Shown one piece after another: positions 49,322-59,532 of a stretch of 64,000 nt of DNA (the first letter of the stretch is position 1; each line of letters opens with the position of its first letter). A program made the position numbers and the translations under genes. The stretch is from Shimia sp047124445 (GTDB lineage Bacteria; Pseudomonadota; Alphaproteobacteria; Rhodobacterales; Rhodobacteraceae). The DNA lies in contig NZ_CP138921.1 in assembly GCF_047124445.1 (NCBI RefSeq), forward strand, positions 682,001 through 746,000, in the 5' to 3' direction. The notes beneath the pieces are model-generated. The model did not search any database. It saw only the letters and a list, made by a program, of their open reading frames with translations, and was not told where the DNA came from.

Positions 49322-49880
49322 GGCTGTGAGCGCCCTGGATGGCGTAACGTTCGAAGGCTTTGCCAAGGTCGAAGAAACCGGCTTGCGCGGCATGATCACA
49401 GTGCGCGGCGATCTGGCGTCTAAAGAGGTGGCGGAAGCTGTGAAAGCGGCAACCGGTGCGGAGATGCCTGGGCTGCGCAAGGTGACTTCTGGAGGCAAGG
49501 GCGCAGTAGCGTGGATGTCGCCTGACGAGCTCTTGGTTGTTGTTGACTATGATGCGGCCAACGCGGCCGTCGCCACTATGACCGACGCTCTCAAAGGCAC
49601 GCATGCGCTGGTGGCCAACGTGTCGGATGCCCGCGCTGTGTTCCACCTGTCAGGCGACAGCAGCCGAGATGTGCTCGCCAAACTGGCGCCGGTGGATTTT
49701 GCCAAAGACGCTTTTGGCTCCGGTGACATCCGCCGCTCCCGGATCGCGCAGGTACCGGCAGCAGTGTGGGGTAACGCGGATGGCAGCTTTGAAGTCATCT
49801 GCTTCCGCTCTGTGGCGCAGTATGTCTTTGATGTGCTCAAGGTCTCTGCGCAGCCGGGCGGCGAAGTGGGCTTTCACTAA
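49314..49880 (+). CDS. soxG: sarcosine oxidase gamma subunit
   Basis: A 188-residue SoxG subunit. It resembles the folate-binding GcvT/YgfZ fold (AWMSPDELLVVVDYDAA, then HALVANVSDARAVFHLSGDS and PGGEVGFH at the end). Starts at 49314 inside the end of soxA, giving translational coupling. Completes the heterotetramer genes. Confidence 0.93.
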   Translation: MSKAVSALDGVTFEGFAKVEETGLRGMITVRGDLASKEVAEAVKAATGAEMPGLRKVTSGGKGAVAWMSPDELLVVVDYDAANAAVATMTDALKGTHALVANVSDARAVFHLSGDSSRDVLAKLAPVDFAKDAFGSGDIRRSRIAQVPAAVWGNADGSFEVICFRSVAQYVFDVLKVSAQPGGEVGFH

Positions 49881-50023
49881 GCGCCGGTCTCTGCCAGACT
49901 GCAAAGAATACCAACCAGATGGCGCTTTGGTGCCATCTGCGACCGCTTTGCCCTTGACCTCACGCACCATTCGCCCACATGTGTCTGGCAAAGATAACTC
50001 GCGCAACAGAAGAGGATGCTGCA

Positions 50024-50623
50024 ATGGCTTTTCAACTCCCTGATCTTCCTTACGCCCACGACGCTCTGGCCGACAAAGGCATGTCCGCAGAGACGCTGGA
50101 ATTCCACCACGACCTGCACCACAACGCCTATGTGACCAACGGCAACGCTGCCATCGCCGGCACCGAGTGGGAAGGCAAAACGCTGGAAGAGATCATCGTT
50201 GGCACCTATGACGCCAACGCGGTTGCGCAAAACGGCATCTTCAACAACATCTCCCAGCTGTGGAACCACAACCAGTTCTGGGAAATGATGGGCCCAGGCG
50301 CAAACGCGATGCCAGGCGAGCTGGAAAAAGCGCTGATTGAGTCCTTCGGCTCCGTTGACGAATTCAAATCCCAGTTCTCCGCCGCAGGCGCAGGTCAGTT
50401 TGGTTCCGGCTGGTGCTGGTTGGTGAAGAACGCAGACGGTTCCCTGGCAGTGACCAAGACCGAAAACGGCGTGAACCCACTGTGCTTCAACCAAACCGCG
50501 CTTCTGGGTTGTGACGTGTGGGAGCACTCCTACTACATCGACTTCCGCAACAAGCGCCCGGTCTACCTGACCAACTTCCTGGACAACCTGGTGAACTGGG
50601 AAAACGTAGCCTCCCGGATGTAA
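50024..50623 (+). CDS. sodB: iron/manganese superoxide dismutase
   Basis: A 199-residue Fe/Mn-SOD (2 superoxide + 2 H+ to H2O2 + O2) with metal ligands in ETLEFHHDLHHNAY (His), NHNQFWEMM (His), and DVWEHSYYIDF (Asp and His). Sequence features resemble Fe-type alphaproteobacterial SodB, but the metal cannot be fixed by eye. The ATG at 50024 gives the usual MAFQLPDLPYAHDAL start. Monocistronic with a strong terminator. Confidence 0.95.
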   Translation: MAFQLPDLPYAHDALADKGMSAETLEFHHDLHHNAYVTNGNAAIAGTEWEGKTLEEIIVGTYDANAVAQNGIFNNISQLWNHNQFWEMMGPGANAMPGELEKALIESFGSVDEFKSQFSAAGAGQFGSGWCWLVKNADGSLAVTKTENGVNPLCFNQTALLGCDVWEHSYYIDFRNKRPVYLTNFLDNLVNWENVASRM

Positions 50624-50645
50624 TCCGTGACCTAAATCCAATAAG

Positions 50646-50678
50646 AAAGCCCGCCAATTGGCGGGCTTTTTTGTTTTT
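50646..50678 (+). terminator. Terminator of superoxide dismutase gene
   Basis: AAAGCCCGCC-AATT-GGCGGGCTTT, a 10-bp stem with a tetraloop followed by TTTGTTTTT. It also lies next to the end of the convergent LOG-family gene and may work for both. Confidence 0.92.
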
Positions 50679-50693
50679 GGGTAGATTCTGGGC

Positions 50694-51245
50694 TTAACCA
50701 AACGCGCGATCCAGGATCGCTTCCATCTGAGCCACATCATCCGCCACGTGGATGAAATCTTTCAAGCTTTGCTCCGCGAACCCTTGTGCGATCACATGGT
50801 CCAGCAATCCTACCAGCGGGTCCCAGAAGCCGTTCACATTCAGCACCACAATCGGCTTTTCATGCAGGCCAAGCTGTCGCCACGTCAGCACTTCGAAGAA
50901 TTCGTCCAATGAGCCTGCGCCGCCGGGCAGAACAACAATGGCGTCGCAATTCATGAACATGACCTTTTTGCGCTCGTGCATGTTTTCGGTCACGATGAAG
51001 TTGGTCAGGTCGCGCTTGCCCACCTCCCATTCCAACAGGTGGGTGGGGATCACGCCAAAGGTATCGGCGCCTGCAGCCTGCGCCGCATTGGCAACAGCAC
51101 CCATCAAACCGACGTCGCCAGCGCCGTACACCAGACGCCAGTTTTTGTCGCCAAACCGCGCGCCAAAGGCCTCCGCGGCTTCCTTATAGGCTGCATCGCC
51201 GCCAAAACGTGAACCACAAAAGACACAGATCGAGCGTGTGGTCAT
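50694..51245 (-). CDS. LOG-family protein (TIGR00730)
   Basis: A 183-residue Rossmann-fold protein of the LOG family with SICVFCGSRFGGDAAYKEAA at the start and the catalytic-type VLPGGAGSLDEFFE (PGGxGTxxE class with Ser for Thr). Members hydrolyse nucleoside 5'-monophosphates, releasing ribose 5-phosphate; some make free cytokinins. The biological role in bacteria is mostly unknown. The ATG at 51245 gives the normal length; the longer frame is rejected. Confidence 0.9.
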   Translation of the reverse strand: MTTRSICVFCGSRFGGDAAYKEAAEAFGARFGDKNWRLVYGAGDVGLMGAVANAAQAAGADTFGVIPTHLLEWEVGKRDLTNFIVTENMHERKKVMFMNCDAIVVLPGGAGSLDEFFEVLTWRQLGLHEKPIVVLNVNGFWDPLVGLLDHVIAQGFAEQSLKDFIHVADDVAQMEAILDRAFG

Positions 51246-51343
51246 GAAATTCTCCAATATGTTCAAAGCTCTTTTGACCAGCAATATCTGGGTTGGTAGG
51301 GTCTCTCAACCAAATGACAGCCGACTTCGGGGGATATTCGGCG

Positions 51344-53212
51344 ATGAGTGACAAAGCATCAATTTTCAGCGGCAATGTGGCCTGGGTGGCCGGAGTTGTG
51401 GTGGCGATGGGCGTCTCCGTATACGCGTTGGTTGCCACGGGTGTGCTGGATGGCAGCGATCAGACCGTCAAGGACACCACCACAACAGAGACCGCCACGC
51501 CTGCACCTGAGGCAACGCCGAAGGTGGCTGAGCAGCCCGCTGAGACAGTGTCCGAGCCTGAGGCGCAGCCAGCGCCAGCGGAAACGCAGGAGCAAGTCAC
51601 TGAGGCGGTTGAGGACGCCGCACCTAGTGCCGAACCCGAGCCAAAAGAAGAACCGGTGGCTGCCGCACCTGCGCCGGTTGAGGAAGAGCCCGCGCCTACC
51701 ATTGTGCCAAGTTTTGACCTGGTGCGTGTGGACGCCGAAGGCAACACGGTGGTGGCCGGGGCGGCTGCGCCTGGTGCCATGTTGGGTATCCTGCTGGATG
51801 GCGCCGAGGTGGCTTTGGCCCCTGTTGACACGGCGGGCAAATTTGCCGCCATTCTGGCCATTGAACCAAGCGAGGCGCCACGCGTTCTGAGCCTCATAGA
51901 GCGCCGCGCGGACGGTGATGTGCCTTCGGATGCCACGGTGATCGTGGCGCCGGTTGTGGCGGTTGCAGAGGCTGTTGTGACTCCTGAGGTCGCAGAAGAA
52001 CCTGCCGCGAAGGATGTGGCAGAGCCAGAGGTAAAACAAGAGATTGCTGAGCCGGAAGTTGAAATCGCCGAGGCTGACGATGCAGCCACAGATGATGTTG
52101 TTGCTGAAGGCGATGAAATCGTAACTCAGGTGAATAACGATGAGCAACCTATTGAAGAGGTTTCTGAAAACGTTAGTGAGGAGCCGGATGAAGAAACGCC
52201 GAAGCCCGAAGCCAAAGAAGAAACCGCTGCGGTAGAAGCTGCGCCAAAACCAAAGGCGCCAGCGGTGATTGTGTCGGATTCCGAAGGCGTGCGTGTGGTG
52301 CAACCGGCCGCGCCGGAAGAGGCCACACCGGAAGTTCTGGCCGCTGTGTCGATTGACTCAATCAGCTACACCGATGCCGGTGCTGTGATGGTCTCCGGAC
52401 GTGGCAACCCAAGTGCTTTTGTGCGGCTGTATCTGGACAATGCTTTGGCGGCGACCACACAGATCGATGACGCGGGCCTGTGGTCTACGCAGTTGGAAGA
52501 CGTGGCTGGTGGTCTGTACGAATTGCGCGCGGATGAGGTGGATGAAACCGCCAAAGTGCTTTCTCGCGTGGTGACGCCGTTCAAACGCGAAACACCGGAG
52601 ACTGTCGCGAAGGCGCGCGCTCAGGCGGAAGCAGTGGCGGAGGCTGAGGCCGCCGCGCAGGAGCCAGACGTGCAGACTGCGCCAACAGATGAGACGGCAG
52701 TGAAACCCGAAGACGCTGGCGAAGGCACAACTGCTGAAACGGCAACAGCTGAGGCCAAGCCAGAGACCGCGCCCAACGTCGCCGTAGCTCCGGTACCAGA
52801 AGACGAAACAGCCGAAGAAGAAACGGCTGAGGTAGTCGCCGAAACGGCCACGACACCCACTGAGGCACAGGCACCCGACACGGAAACGACCGTCGTAGAA
52901 TCCGCTGTTGAGTCGGAAACCGCCGTGGAGGAAGCAGCCCTATCGTCGCCGGTTGAAACAGAGGCGCCGACCACGGTTCAAACCACCGAAGCCGCGGCTC
53001 AACCTGAACCGGCGACTAAGCCGGAGCCTGTAACCGCACAACCACCCGTGCGCATCGTGACCGTGCAGCCCGGTGCCACCCTCTGGGCCATTGCGCGGGA
53101 CCGCTACGGTGAGGGCCAGCTGTATCTGCAGGTATTCGAGGCCAACAAAGACAAAATCCGGGACCCGGATCTGATCTACCCTGGCCAAGTCTTCACGGTG
53201 CCCGAAGAATAA
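51344..53212 (+). CDS. LysM-domain protein with N-terminal anchor and long acidic linker
   Basis: A 622-residue protein. It has one N-terminal membrane helix (VAWVAGVVVAMGVSVYALVA), then more than 400 residues rich in Glu, Ala, Pro and Thr interrupted by two Ig-like/Big-type beta modules (about 125-185 with VDAEGNTVVAGAAAPGAMLG, and about 345-420 with YTDAGAVMVSGRGNPSAFVR). A C-terminal LysM domain ends it (QPGATLWAIARDRYGEGQLY, ending DLIYPGQVFTVP). LysM binds peptidoglycan, so it probably spans the periplasm from inner membrane to wall. Related roseobacter proteins are common and uncharacterised. Confidence 0.87.
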   Translation: MSDKASIFSGNVAWVAGVVVAMGVSVYALVATGVLDGSDQTVKDTTTTETATPAPEATPKVAEQPAETVSEPEAQPAPAETQEQVTEAVEDAAPSAEPEPKEEPVAAAPAPVEEEPAPTIVPSFDLVRVDAEGNTVVAGAAAPGAMLGILLDGAEVALAPVDTAGKFAAILAIEPSEAPRVLSLIERRADGDVPSDATVIVAPVVAVAEAVVTPEVAEEPAAKDVAEPEVKQEIAEPEVEIAEADDAATDDVVAEGDEIVTQVNNDEQPIEEVSENVSEEPDEETPKPEAKEETAAVEAAPKPKAPAVIVSDSEGVRVVQPAAPEEATPEVLAAVSIDSISYTDAGAVMVSGRGNPSAFVRLYLDNALAATTQIDDAGLWSTQLEDVAGGLYELRADEVDETAKVLSRVVTPFKRETPETVAKARAQAEAVAEAEAAAQEPDVQTAPTDETAVKPEDAGEGTTAETATAEAKPETAPNVAVAPVPEDETAEEETAEVVAETATTPTEAQAPDTETTVVESAVESETAVEEAALSSPVETEAPTTVQTTEAAAQPEPATKPEPVTAQPPVRIVTVQPGATLWAIARDRYGEGQLYLQVFEANKDKIRDPDLIYPGQVFTVPEE

Positions 53213-53287
53213 AGCGATGCGGGGCTGGCAAGTCCCGCTTGTGGCTATTAGGTTTGCTAGGCTCACCAACTGACAGGGCAGGCAAGC

Positions 53288-55108
53288 ATGACCAAATGGC
53301 ACACGGCGACAGCCGAGGAACTCGCGCGCAACGAACAACGCTCCGGTTGGCGCACAATTCGCAAGGTTTCGCCTTACCTTTGGCCGGATGACAAGCCTTG
53401 GGTGAAATATCGCGTGGTGCTGGCGCTTTGCATGCTGCTGGCCTCCAAGGTGATCGCGGTCTATTCGCCGATGCTCTACAAAGCTGCCGTGGACGCGTTG
53501 GCCAACGAAGGGGTGCCACCGCTCGCGCTTGGCGCAGTGGGGCTCACCGTGGCCTACGGCATGGCCCGCCTCATGACCAACGGATTTCAACAGTTGCGCG
53601 ACGCGGTCTTTGCCAAAGTGGCACAGCGGGCTTTGCGCCAATTGGCATTGGAGACCTTTGAGCACATCCATCGCCTCTCAATGCGCTATCACATCACCCG
53701 CAAAACCGGCGGGCTGAGCCGCATCATTGAGCGGGGCGTAAAAGGCGTGGAATTCCTGCTGCGCTTCCTGCTGTTTTCCATCGGGCCGTTGGTGCTCGAA
53801 CTGCTGATGATCTCGGCGATCTTCTACTGGCTGTTTGACGCGCGTTATCTGGCGGTCGTGGGCGTCACCATTTCGATCTACATCTGGTTTACCTTCAAAG
53901 TTACCGAATGGCGGGTGAAGCTGCGCCGGCAGATGAATGATCAGGACACAGACGCAAACCAAAAGGCGATCGACAGCCTGCTGAACTTTGAAACCGTGAA
54001 GTATTTTGGCGCCGAAAAACGTGAGGCTGCGCGTTACGACAGTGCCATGGCGGGCTATGAAGAAGCTGCGCTAAAGACTTCATATTCTTTGGCTTTTTTG
54101 AACTTTGGCCAATCCTTCCTGATCACTTCAGGCCTGGTGATTGTTATGGTGATGGCGGCGATTGGCGTGCAAAACGGTGACCTGACCGTGGGCGATTTTG
54201 TGATGGTCAACGCCTATATGGTGCAGATCACCATGCCGCTGAACTTCTTGGGCACGGTCTACCGTGAAATCCGTCAGAGTTTGGTGGATATGGGCGAGAT
54301 GTTTGATCTTCTGGAACAGCCTGCCGAGGTGGCGGACCAGCCCAACGCCAAACCGCTGGCCATCAAAGACGGCTCCATTGAGCTCGACAAAGTGGCTTTT
54401 GGCTACGAAGCGGACCGCGCCATTCTGAAAGGTGTGAGCCTGAACGTGCCGGGAGGGCAAACCGTGGCCATCGTGGGCGCGTCCGGATCGGGCAAATCCA
54501 CCATCGGGCGGCTGTTGTTCCGGTTTTACGACGTGCAGGGCGGGGCTCTGCGAATTGATGGGCAGGACGTGCGTGATGTGCAGCAGGAAAGCTTGCATGA
54601 CGCCATTGGTGTGGTGCCGCAAGACACGGTGCTGTTCAACGACACCATCCGCTACAACATCGCTTACGGGCGCGACGGGGCCACTGAGGACGATGTGATC
54701 GAGGCCGCCAAGGCTGCCCAGATCCACGACTTCATCGCGGCGCTGCCAGACGGCTATGACACAGCTGTGGGCGAACGTGGCCTCAAGCTCTCCGGCGGCG
54801 AAAAGCAACGCGTTGGCATCGCCCGCACCTTGCTGAAGAACCCGCCCATCCTGCTTCTGGACGAAGCCACCTCGGCGCTGGACACAGAAACCGAGCAGGG
54901 CATCAAGGAAGCGCTGGCTCGGGCCGGGGAAGGACGTACTGTGATTACCATTGCGCACCGTCTCTCCACAATTGCTGAGGCGGACCGGATTGTTGTGCTG
55001 GAGAAAGGCGAGGTTATCGAGGAAGGCACGCACACCGCGCTGCTGGACAAGAGAGGGCGCTATGCGCAACTCTGGACCCGTCAGCAGGCAGATGAAGACG
55101 CCGCCTAA
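53288..55108 (+). CDS. Atm1-type ABC exporter (permease-ATPase)
   Basis: A 606-residue half-transporter. It has six membrane helices (about 50-330) with FKVTEWRVKLRRQMNDQDTD and SLLNFETVKYFGAEKREAAR, the hallmark of Atm1/HMT1 exporters, and an ATPase domain with Walker A GASGSGKST, signature LSGGEKQR and Walker B LLLDEATSALD. Bacterial Atm1 exports glutathione-bound metals or persulfides and supports Fe-S and metal homeostasis. It works as a homodimer. Confidence 0.93.
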   Translation: MTKWHTATAEELARNEQRSGWRTIRKVSPYLWPDDKPWVKYRVVLALCMLLASKVIAVYSPMLYKAAVDALANEGVPPLALGAVGLTVAYGMARLMTNGFQQLRDAVFAKVAQRALRQLALETFEHIHRLSMRYHITRKTGGLSRIIERGVKGVEFLLRFLLFSIGPLVLELLMISAIFYWLFDARYLAVVGVTISIYIWFTFKVTEWRVKLRRQMNDQDTDANQKAIDSLLNFETVKYFGAEKREAARYDSAMAGYEEAALKTSYSLAFLNFGQSFLITSGLVIVMVMAAIGVQNGDLTVGDFVMVNAYMVQITMPLNFLGTVYREIRQSLVDMGEMFDLLEQPAEVADQPNAKPLAIKDGSIELDKVAFGYEADRAILKGVSLNVPGGQTVAIVGASGSGKSTIGRLLFRFYDVQGGALRIDGQDVRDVQQESLHDAIGVVPQDTVLFNDTIRYNIAYGRDGATEDDVIEAAKAAQIHDFIAALPDGYDTAVGERGLKLSGGEKQRVGIARTLLKNPPILLLDEATSALDTETEQGIKEALARAGEGRTVITIAHRLSTIAEADRIVVLEKGEVIEEGTHTALLDKRGRYAQLWTRQQADEDAA

Positions 55109-55136
55109 AAGCTAAAGTGGAACAAGGGTGTGTGGC

Positions 55137-55517
55137 TCACTTGGACCAGACACCCGCAAATTCCTTTGCGGCCCAGAAGCCATTTGCCCCGACGACGGCG
55201 TAATACGTACCCAAGGCAATCAATCCCAGGTGCAGCAGCACGATGGCATTGAGCAGTCGTCCAAATGGCTGTTTGCAGGTTTTGTGCCGGAACCGCTTCT
55301 GCGCCACTTTGGCGCCCAGAGAGCCCCCAATCAGGGCCAGAGACAGCAGGGTCCGTTCCGGGATCCGGTCCTCGCCATGGATCGCGCGCTCCTTGTCCGC
55401 GTGAAAAAAAGTGTAGGTGACCAGATTGAGGGCCAACCAGAACACCAGCACCAACCCGGTCAAAATCAGCGCGGGCAGGGCTGGCGACAATGTTGTTCCA
55501 ACTGCAATGTTGAACAT
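55137..55517 (-). CDS. DUF1294-like membrane protein
   Basis: A 126-residue protein with about four hydrophobic segments. It contains the DUF1294 core: a helix followed by TYTFFHADKERAIHGEDRIP and ERTLLSLALIGGSLGAKVAQ, then RHKTCKQPFGRLLN. The function of DUF1294 is unknown. The ATG at 55517 is preferred; an in-frame GTG at 55559 would add 14 residues. Convergent with the Atm1 gene. Confidence 0.85.
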   Translation of the reverse strand: MFNIAVGTTLSPALPALILTGLVLVFWLALNLVTYTFFHADKERAIHGEDRIPERTLLSLALIGGSLGAKVAQKRFRHKTCKQPFGRLLNAIVLLHLGLIALGTYYAVVGANGFWAAKEFAGVWSK

Positions 55518-55605
55518 GTGGATGCCTGTATGCGTTTGCTCAAAAATCTTGAGGGACACGTATAAGGCGAAAAATCATACAAAAAAAGAATATTCTGGAT
55601 GAATG

Positions 55606-55636
55606 AAAAACGCGCCCCCGAAGGAGCGCGTTTTTT
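55606..55636. terminator. Terminator of RND operon
   Basis: AAAAACGCGC/GCGCGTTTTT, a 10-bp stem with a 10-base loop and T/A-rich flanks on both strands. It is 18 bases past the RND permease stop on the minus strand. Confidence 0.87.
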
Positions 55637-55653
55637 GATCATATGCTAAAGCG

Positions 55654-58600
55654 TTACTCAGCCGCCTGAATGCCACCCGGATCGGGATCGTCATTGGCTG
55701 CTTTGCCGCTGCGAGGCGCTTCCACCTCGGGAGCCAGATCGTTCGGATCGACCTTGGTGGAGCGTGTCACAGGCACCGAGGAGCGGGAGCTTGGTGCAGA
55801 GCTTTCCATCACCACCTCTGTGGTGTCGTCCCACATCAGCACCGGATGTTTCACCTTGCGGGCTGCGCGGCGCAGTGCCCAGTCCTGACCCGCACGGGAG
55901 GTTCGGCCAAAGGACAGACGGGCCAGCAGGCGCATCATCCAATTGAAGTAGGTGCTTGCCCAGACCCGTGCCGCCAGCATGGATGGGGTGAACACCAGCG
56001 TCAGCACGGTGGCGATCCCCAGACCAAAGACCACGGCGGTTGCCAGCTGTTTCCACCACAACGATGTCGGGCTGTCGATCGAGTAGCCACCATTGATGAA
56101 GTCCAGGCTCAGGCCAAACATCATCGGGGCCAGACCGGCCATTGTCGTGATGGTGGTCAGCAACACCGGACGGATACGGCTCTGTGCGGTGCGCACGATC
56201 GCATCGATCCGCGGCATATATTGGCTGTACTCCTGATAGGTATCGATCAGAACAATGTTGTTGTTCACCACAATCCCCGCGAGAGCCACGATGCCGGTCC
56301 CGGTCATGATGATCGAGAAGGTCTGATCCATCACCAACATGCCCACCAGCACGCCAGCTGTGGACAGAACCACCGCCAACAGCACCAGAACCGAGTTGAA
56401 GAAGCTGTTGAACTGCGCCAGCAGGATCACAAACATCAGCCCCAAGGCCGCAGAGAAGGCGCTTGCCAGGAAGGCACCGGATTCTGCCTGTTCTTCCTGA
56501 TCACCGGTCCATTCCCAGCTGATCGATGGGCCAAACGGGTTGGTGTTGAGCCATTCCGTCAACACTTCGATCCGCTCGGTTGCGGTCACAGGCACGCGGC
56601 GTGCACCGTCTTCCAAGGCGGTGCGGATTTCCTCTGCAGAGCTTGCCGCATCCAGCGCGAAGATGGTGAAATCCTCACCGCTGGGAGTGGTGATCACATT
56701 GTCATAAGACAGCTCGCCTTCTGGCAGAGCCTTGAGGATCGCCAGTGTTTGAAGCTCGTCACCTTCACCGGATACAATCTTCACCAGTCCCGGTTCTACG
56801 TCCGCTTTCACGTCGTAGTAACGCTCCTGATCAATCCGGCTGATCGACGCGCGTTTTGGCACAGGGAAGCGCGTGACGAAGTTGGACAGAGGCACAAGCC
56901 CATCGTTGGTGCGCACCTTCAGCGTGTCGAGCGTGGACAGGACGCGGTCCTGGTCTGGCAGACGCAGACGGATTTCGATTTCCTCGTCTGAGCTGTCGAC
57001 CCGCATAGTGTCCAGCAGGATACCACGCGTTACCAACTGCACCATCGCGCCCACGGTGGCCACATCGGCGCCATAGCGGCCGGCTTTGGCCACATCCACG
57101 TCGATTTGCCAGTCGATGCCGGGCAGGGGCAGGGTGTCTTCCACCAGTGTCAGACCTGTGGTCGCTTCAAAGGTTTCCCGCGCGCTGATGGCGGCGGCGT
57201 TGAGTTCTTCCCATCCGTCGCCACGAATGCGCAGGTGAATCGGCTTGCCGGAACCCGGACCCTGTTCAATCGGGCTGGTTTCCACATAGAAGCCGGGCAG
57301 CTTGGCCAACTCGGCGTTCAATTCATCCAGCACGCGGTTGCCGTCAAAGTCAGGCGCGGTGACATCCCGCTCCAGCTTGCCAAAGAACCACTTTTCACGG
57401 GCGGTTGGACGTTCATCCCACGGGATGATCTCGAACTGTACCTGACCCACGGTGTCGGGCGGAGAGTTGCCGCCGCCCGGACCACCTGTGTCCAGACCAC
57501 CTTCACCAGCAAAGGAGAACACATTGATCACAGCAGGGTGCTGCATGATGATGTTTTCCGCTTCGCGCACCATGGCGTCTTTTTCTGCCAGCGAGATGTT
57601 GCCGCGCGCGCGGACATAGGCCGTGGCCTGTTCCGGCTCGGTCTCAACAAAGAATTCAACACCGTTGTTGTTCTCACCAAAGTAGCCAATGATCGACACA
57701 ACGGTGAAGATGACGGCCGCAATGGTGACCAGCGGCATCACCGGGTTGCCGACAATGAAGCGCATGAAATAGCCAAAGCCGTTGTGGCGGAAGCCGGATT
57801 TCACAGCGCGTCGTTTGCGGCCAATCTCCGCGGCGCTCATGGTGATCGAGGCAGCAAAGGCCGATAGCACAAACAGCACCGCCCCAACAGCCACTGCACC
57901 AGTAGAGCCCTCATCACCGGATGCATAGGTCACGGTCAGCATCTGCATCAGCCCGACAAACATGCCGTAAAGCGGGATCGGCACCAGCAGTGCCCGCACC
58001 ACCCATGGCAGGCGTTGTTTCATGCCTTGAGAGATACGGTCAAACACGCGGCTCAGACGGCCGGAGATCCCCCCCACAACCGGCAGGTAGATCAGCGCCA
58101 CCAGCAGCGATGCCGACAGAACAAAGATCATGGTGACCGGCAACATGCCCATGAATTCGCCCGGCACGCCGGGCCAGAACAGCATCGGCAGGAACGCACA
58201 GAGTGTGGTCGCGGTGGAACTCACAATCGGCCAGAACATCCGCTGCGCCGCCTCGACATAGGCGTGCATCGGGCCCACGCCCTCTTTGATGCGCTTGTCG
58301 GCGTATTCCACCACAACAATCGCACCGTCCACAAGCATACCCACCGCAAGGATCAGGCCAAACATCACCATGTTGGAGATGGTCACACCCATCAGTGCGA
58401 GGAAGGCAAAACACAGTAGGAAGGACGCCGGAATGGCAAAGCCGACCAGCATCGCAGCCCGGCTACCGAGCGAGGCCAGAACCACAATCATCACCAGCGC
58501 AATCGCCGTTAGGACTGAACCTTCCAGCTGGCGTACCATCGAGCCCACAGTGCGGCTCTGGTCGTTGGAGGTGCCAACATGCACCGCCGCCCGCAGCTCC

Positions 58601-59532
58601 TCAGGCCATTTTTCCTGTGCCGCTGCCAGCGTGGTTTTGATCTGCTCCACAGTGTCGATGATGTTGTAGCCTTTGCCCTTCACCACCTGCAGCGCCACAG
58701 TGTTCTCCCCATCAAACCGCGCGGTGCCCGCACGGTCCTCAAAGGTGAAGTTGATTTCGGCCAGATCGCCCAGTGTCACAATCCGCTCGCCATTGGTTTT
58801 TACCGGCAGCTCATAAATGTCGCTGACATCGTTGAACGACGAAGGAATTTTGACCGAGAAGGTGCCCTGGTTGGTTTCCACTTCACCAGCCGCGATCAGC
58901 TGGTTGTTGTTCTGCACAACACTGATCAGTTCGGGCGCGGTGACGTTGTAGGATTCCAGACGCAGCGGATCGATCACCACTTCCACCATCTCGTCGCGGT
59001 TGCCCGCAATCGGCGCTTCCAGCACCGCGTCGATGGCTTCAAATTCGTCCTGCAGGTCTTTGGCCAAACGCGCCATGGTGCGCTCCGGCACATCGCCGGA
59101 GAGGTTCACGATCACAATCGGAAATTCGGAGAAGTTGATCTCGTTGATTGTGTATTGTTCCGCACCCGAGGGGAAGTTTGACGACGCGGTGTTCATCGCA
59201 TCGCGCACGTCGGCAATGGTCGCGCTTTTGTCCCAGCCGAAGTCGAATTCCAGCAGCAGCGAGGCGTGATTTTCCGAGGCAATGCCGGTCATCTTGTCGA
59301 GACCGTCCAGATCGACCGCCTCGGTTTCCATTGGCTTTACAAGTAGGCTCTCTGCGTCTTCAGCGGAAATGCCCGGATAGCTGACAGACACATAGAGGAT
59401 CGGAATGTCGATGTCCGGTTCACCCTCCTTTGGAAGGCTGACGTAGGAAAAGGCGCCAATCACGAGGGAAATCACGATGAACGCCAGAATCATTCGGGCC
59501 CGTTCGGCGGCCCAGGTGATGGCGCCGGTCAT
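55654..59532 (-). CDS. RND efflux transporter permease
   Basis: A 1292-residue AcrB/MMPL-type pump. It starts with a membrane helix then the porter domain (SLPKEGEPDIDIPILYVSVS, PGISAEDAESLLVKPMETE), and has 12 expected helices, with VDGAIVVVEYADKR in helix 4 and GIVVNNNIVLIDTYQEY in helix 10. It is longer than AcrB (about 1050) through an inserted membrane stretch (about residues 490-590) and a C-terminal extension of about 90 residues. It forms a pump with the adaptor gene upstream; no outer-membrane channel gene is present. Substrate unknown. Confidence 0.94.
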   Translation of the reverse strand: MTGAITWAAERARMILAFIVISLVIGAFSYVSLPKEGEPDIDIPILYVSVSYPGISAEDAESLLVKPMETEAVDLDGLDKMTGIASENHASLLLEFDFGWDKSATIADVRDAMNTASSNFPSGAEQYTINEINFSEFPIVIVNLSGDVPERTMARLAKDLQDEFEAIDAVLEAPIAGNRDEMVEVVIDPLRLESYNVTAPELISVVQNNNQLIAAGEVETNQGTFSVKIPSSFNDVSDIYELPVKTNGERIVTLGDLAEINFTFEDRAGTARFDGENTVALQVVKGKGYNIIDTVEQIKTTLAAAQEKWPEELRAAVHVGTSNDQSRTVGSMVRQLEGSVLTAIALVMIVVLASLGSRAAMLVGFAIPASFLLCFAFLALMGVTISNMVMFGLILAVGMLVDGAIVVVEYADKRIKEGVGPMHAYVEAAQRMFWPIVSSTATTLCAFLPMLFWPGVPGEFMGMLPVTMIFVLSASLLVALIYLPVVGGISGRLSRVFDRISQGMKQRLPWVVRALLVPIPLYGMFVGLMQMLTVTYASGDEGSTGAVAVGAVLFVLSAFAASITMSAAEIGRKRRAVKSGFRHNGFGYFMRFIVGNPVMPLVTIAAVIFTVVSIIGYFGENNNGVEFFVETEPEQATAYVRARGNISLAEKDAMVREAENIIMQHPAVINVFSFAGEGGLDTGGPGGGNSPPDTVGQVQFEIIPWDERPTAREKWFFGKLERDVTAPDFDGNRVLDELNAELAKLPGFYVETSPIEQGPGSGKPIHLRIRGDGWEELNAAAISARETFEATTGLTLVEDTLPLPGIDWQIDVDVAKAGRYGADVATVGAMVQLVTRGILLDTMRVDSSDEEIEIRLRLPDQDRVLSTLDTLKVRTNDGLVPLSNFVTRFPVPKRASISRIDQERYYDVKADVEPGLVKIVSGEGDELQTLAILKALPEGELSYDNVITTPSGEDFTIFALDAASSAEEIRTALEDGARRVPVTATERIEVLTEWLNTNPFGPSISWEWTGDQEEQAESGAFLASAFSAALGLMFVILLAQFNSFFNSVLVLLAVVLSTAGVLVGMLVMDQTFSIIMTGTGIVALAGIVVNNNIVLIDTYQEYSQYMPRIDAIVRTAQSRIRPVLLTTITTMAGLAPMMFGLSLDFINGGYSIDSPTSLWWKQLATAVVFGLGIATVLTLVFTPSMLAARVWASTYFNWMMRLLARLSFGRTSRAGQDWALRRAARKVKHPVLMWDDTTEVVMESSAPSSRSSVPVTRSTKVDPNDLAPEVEAPRSGKAANDDPDPGGIQAAE

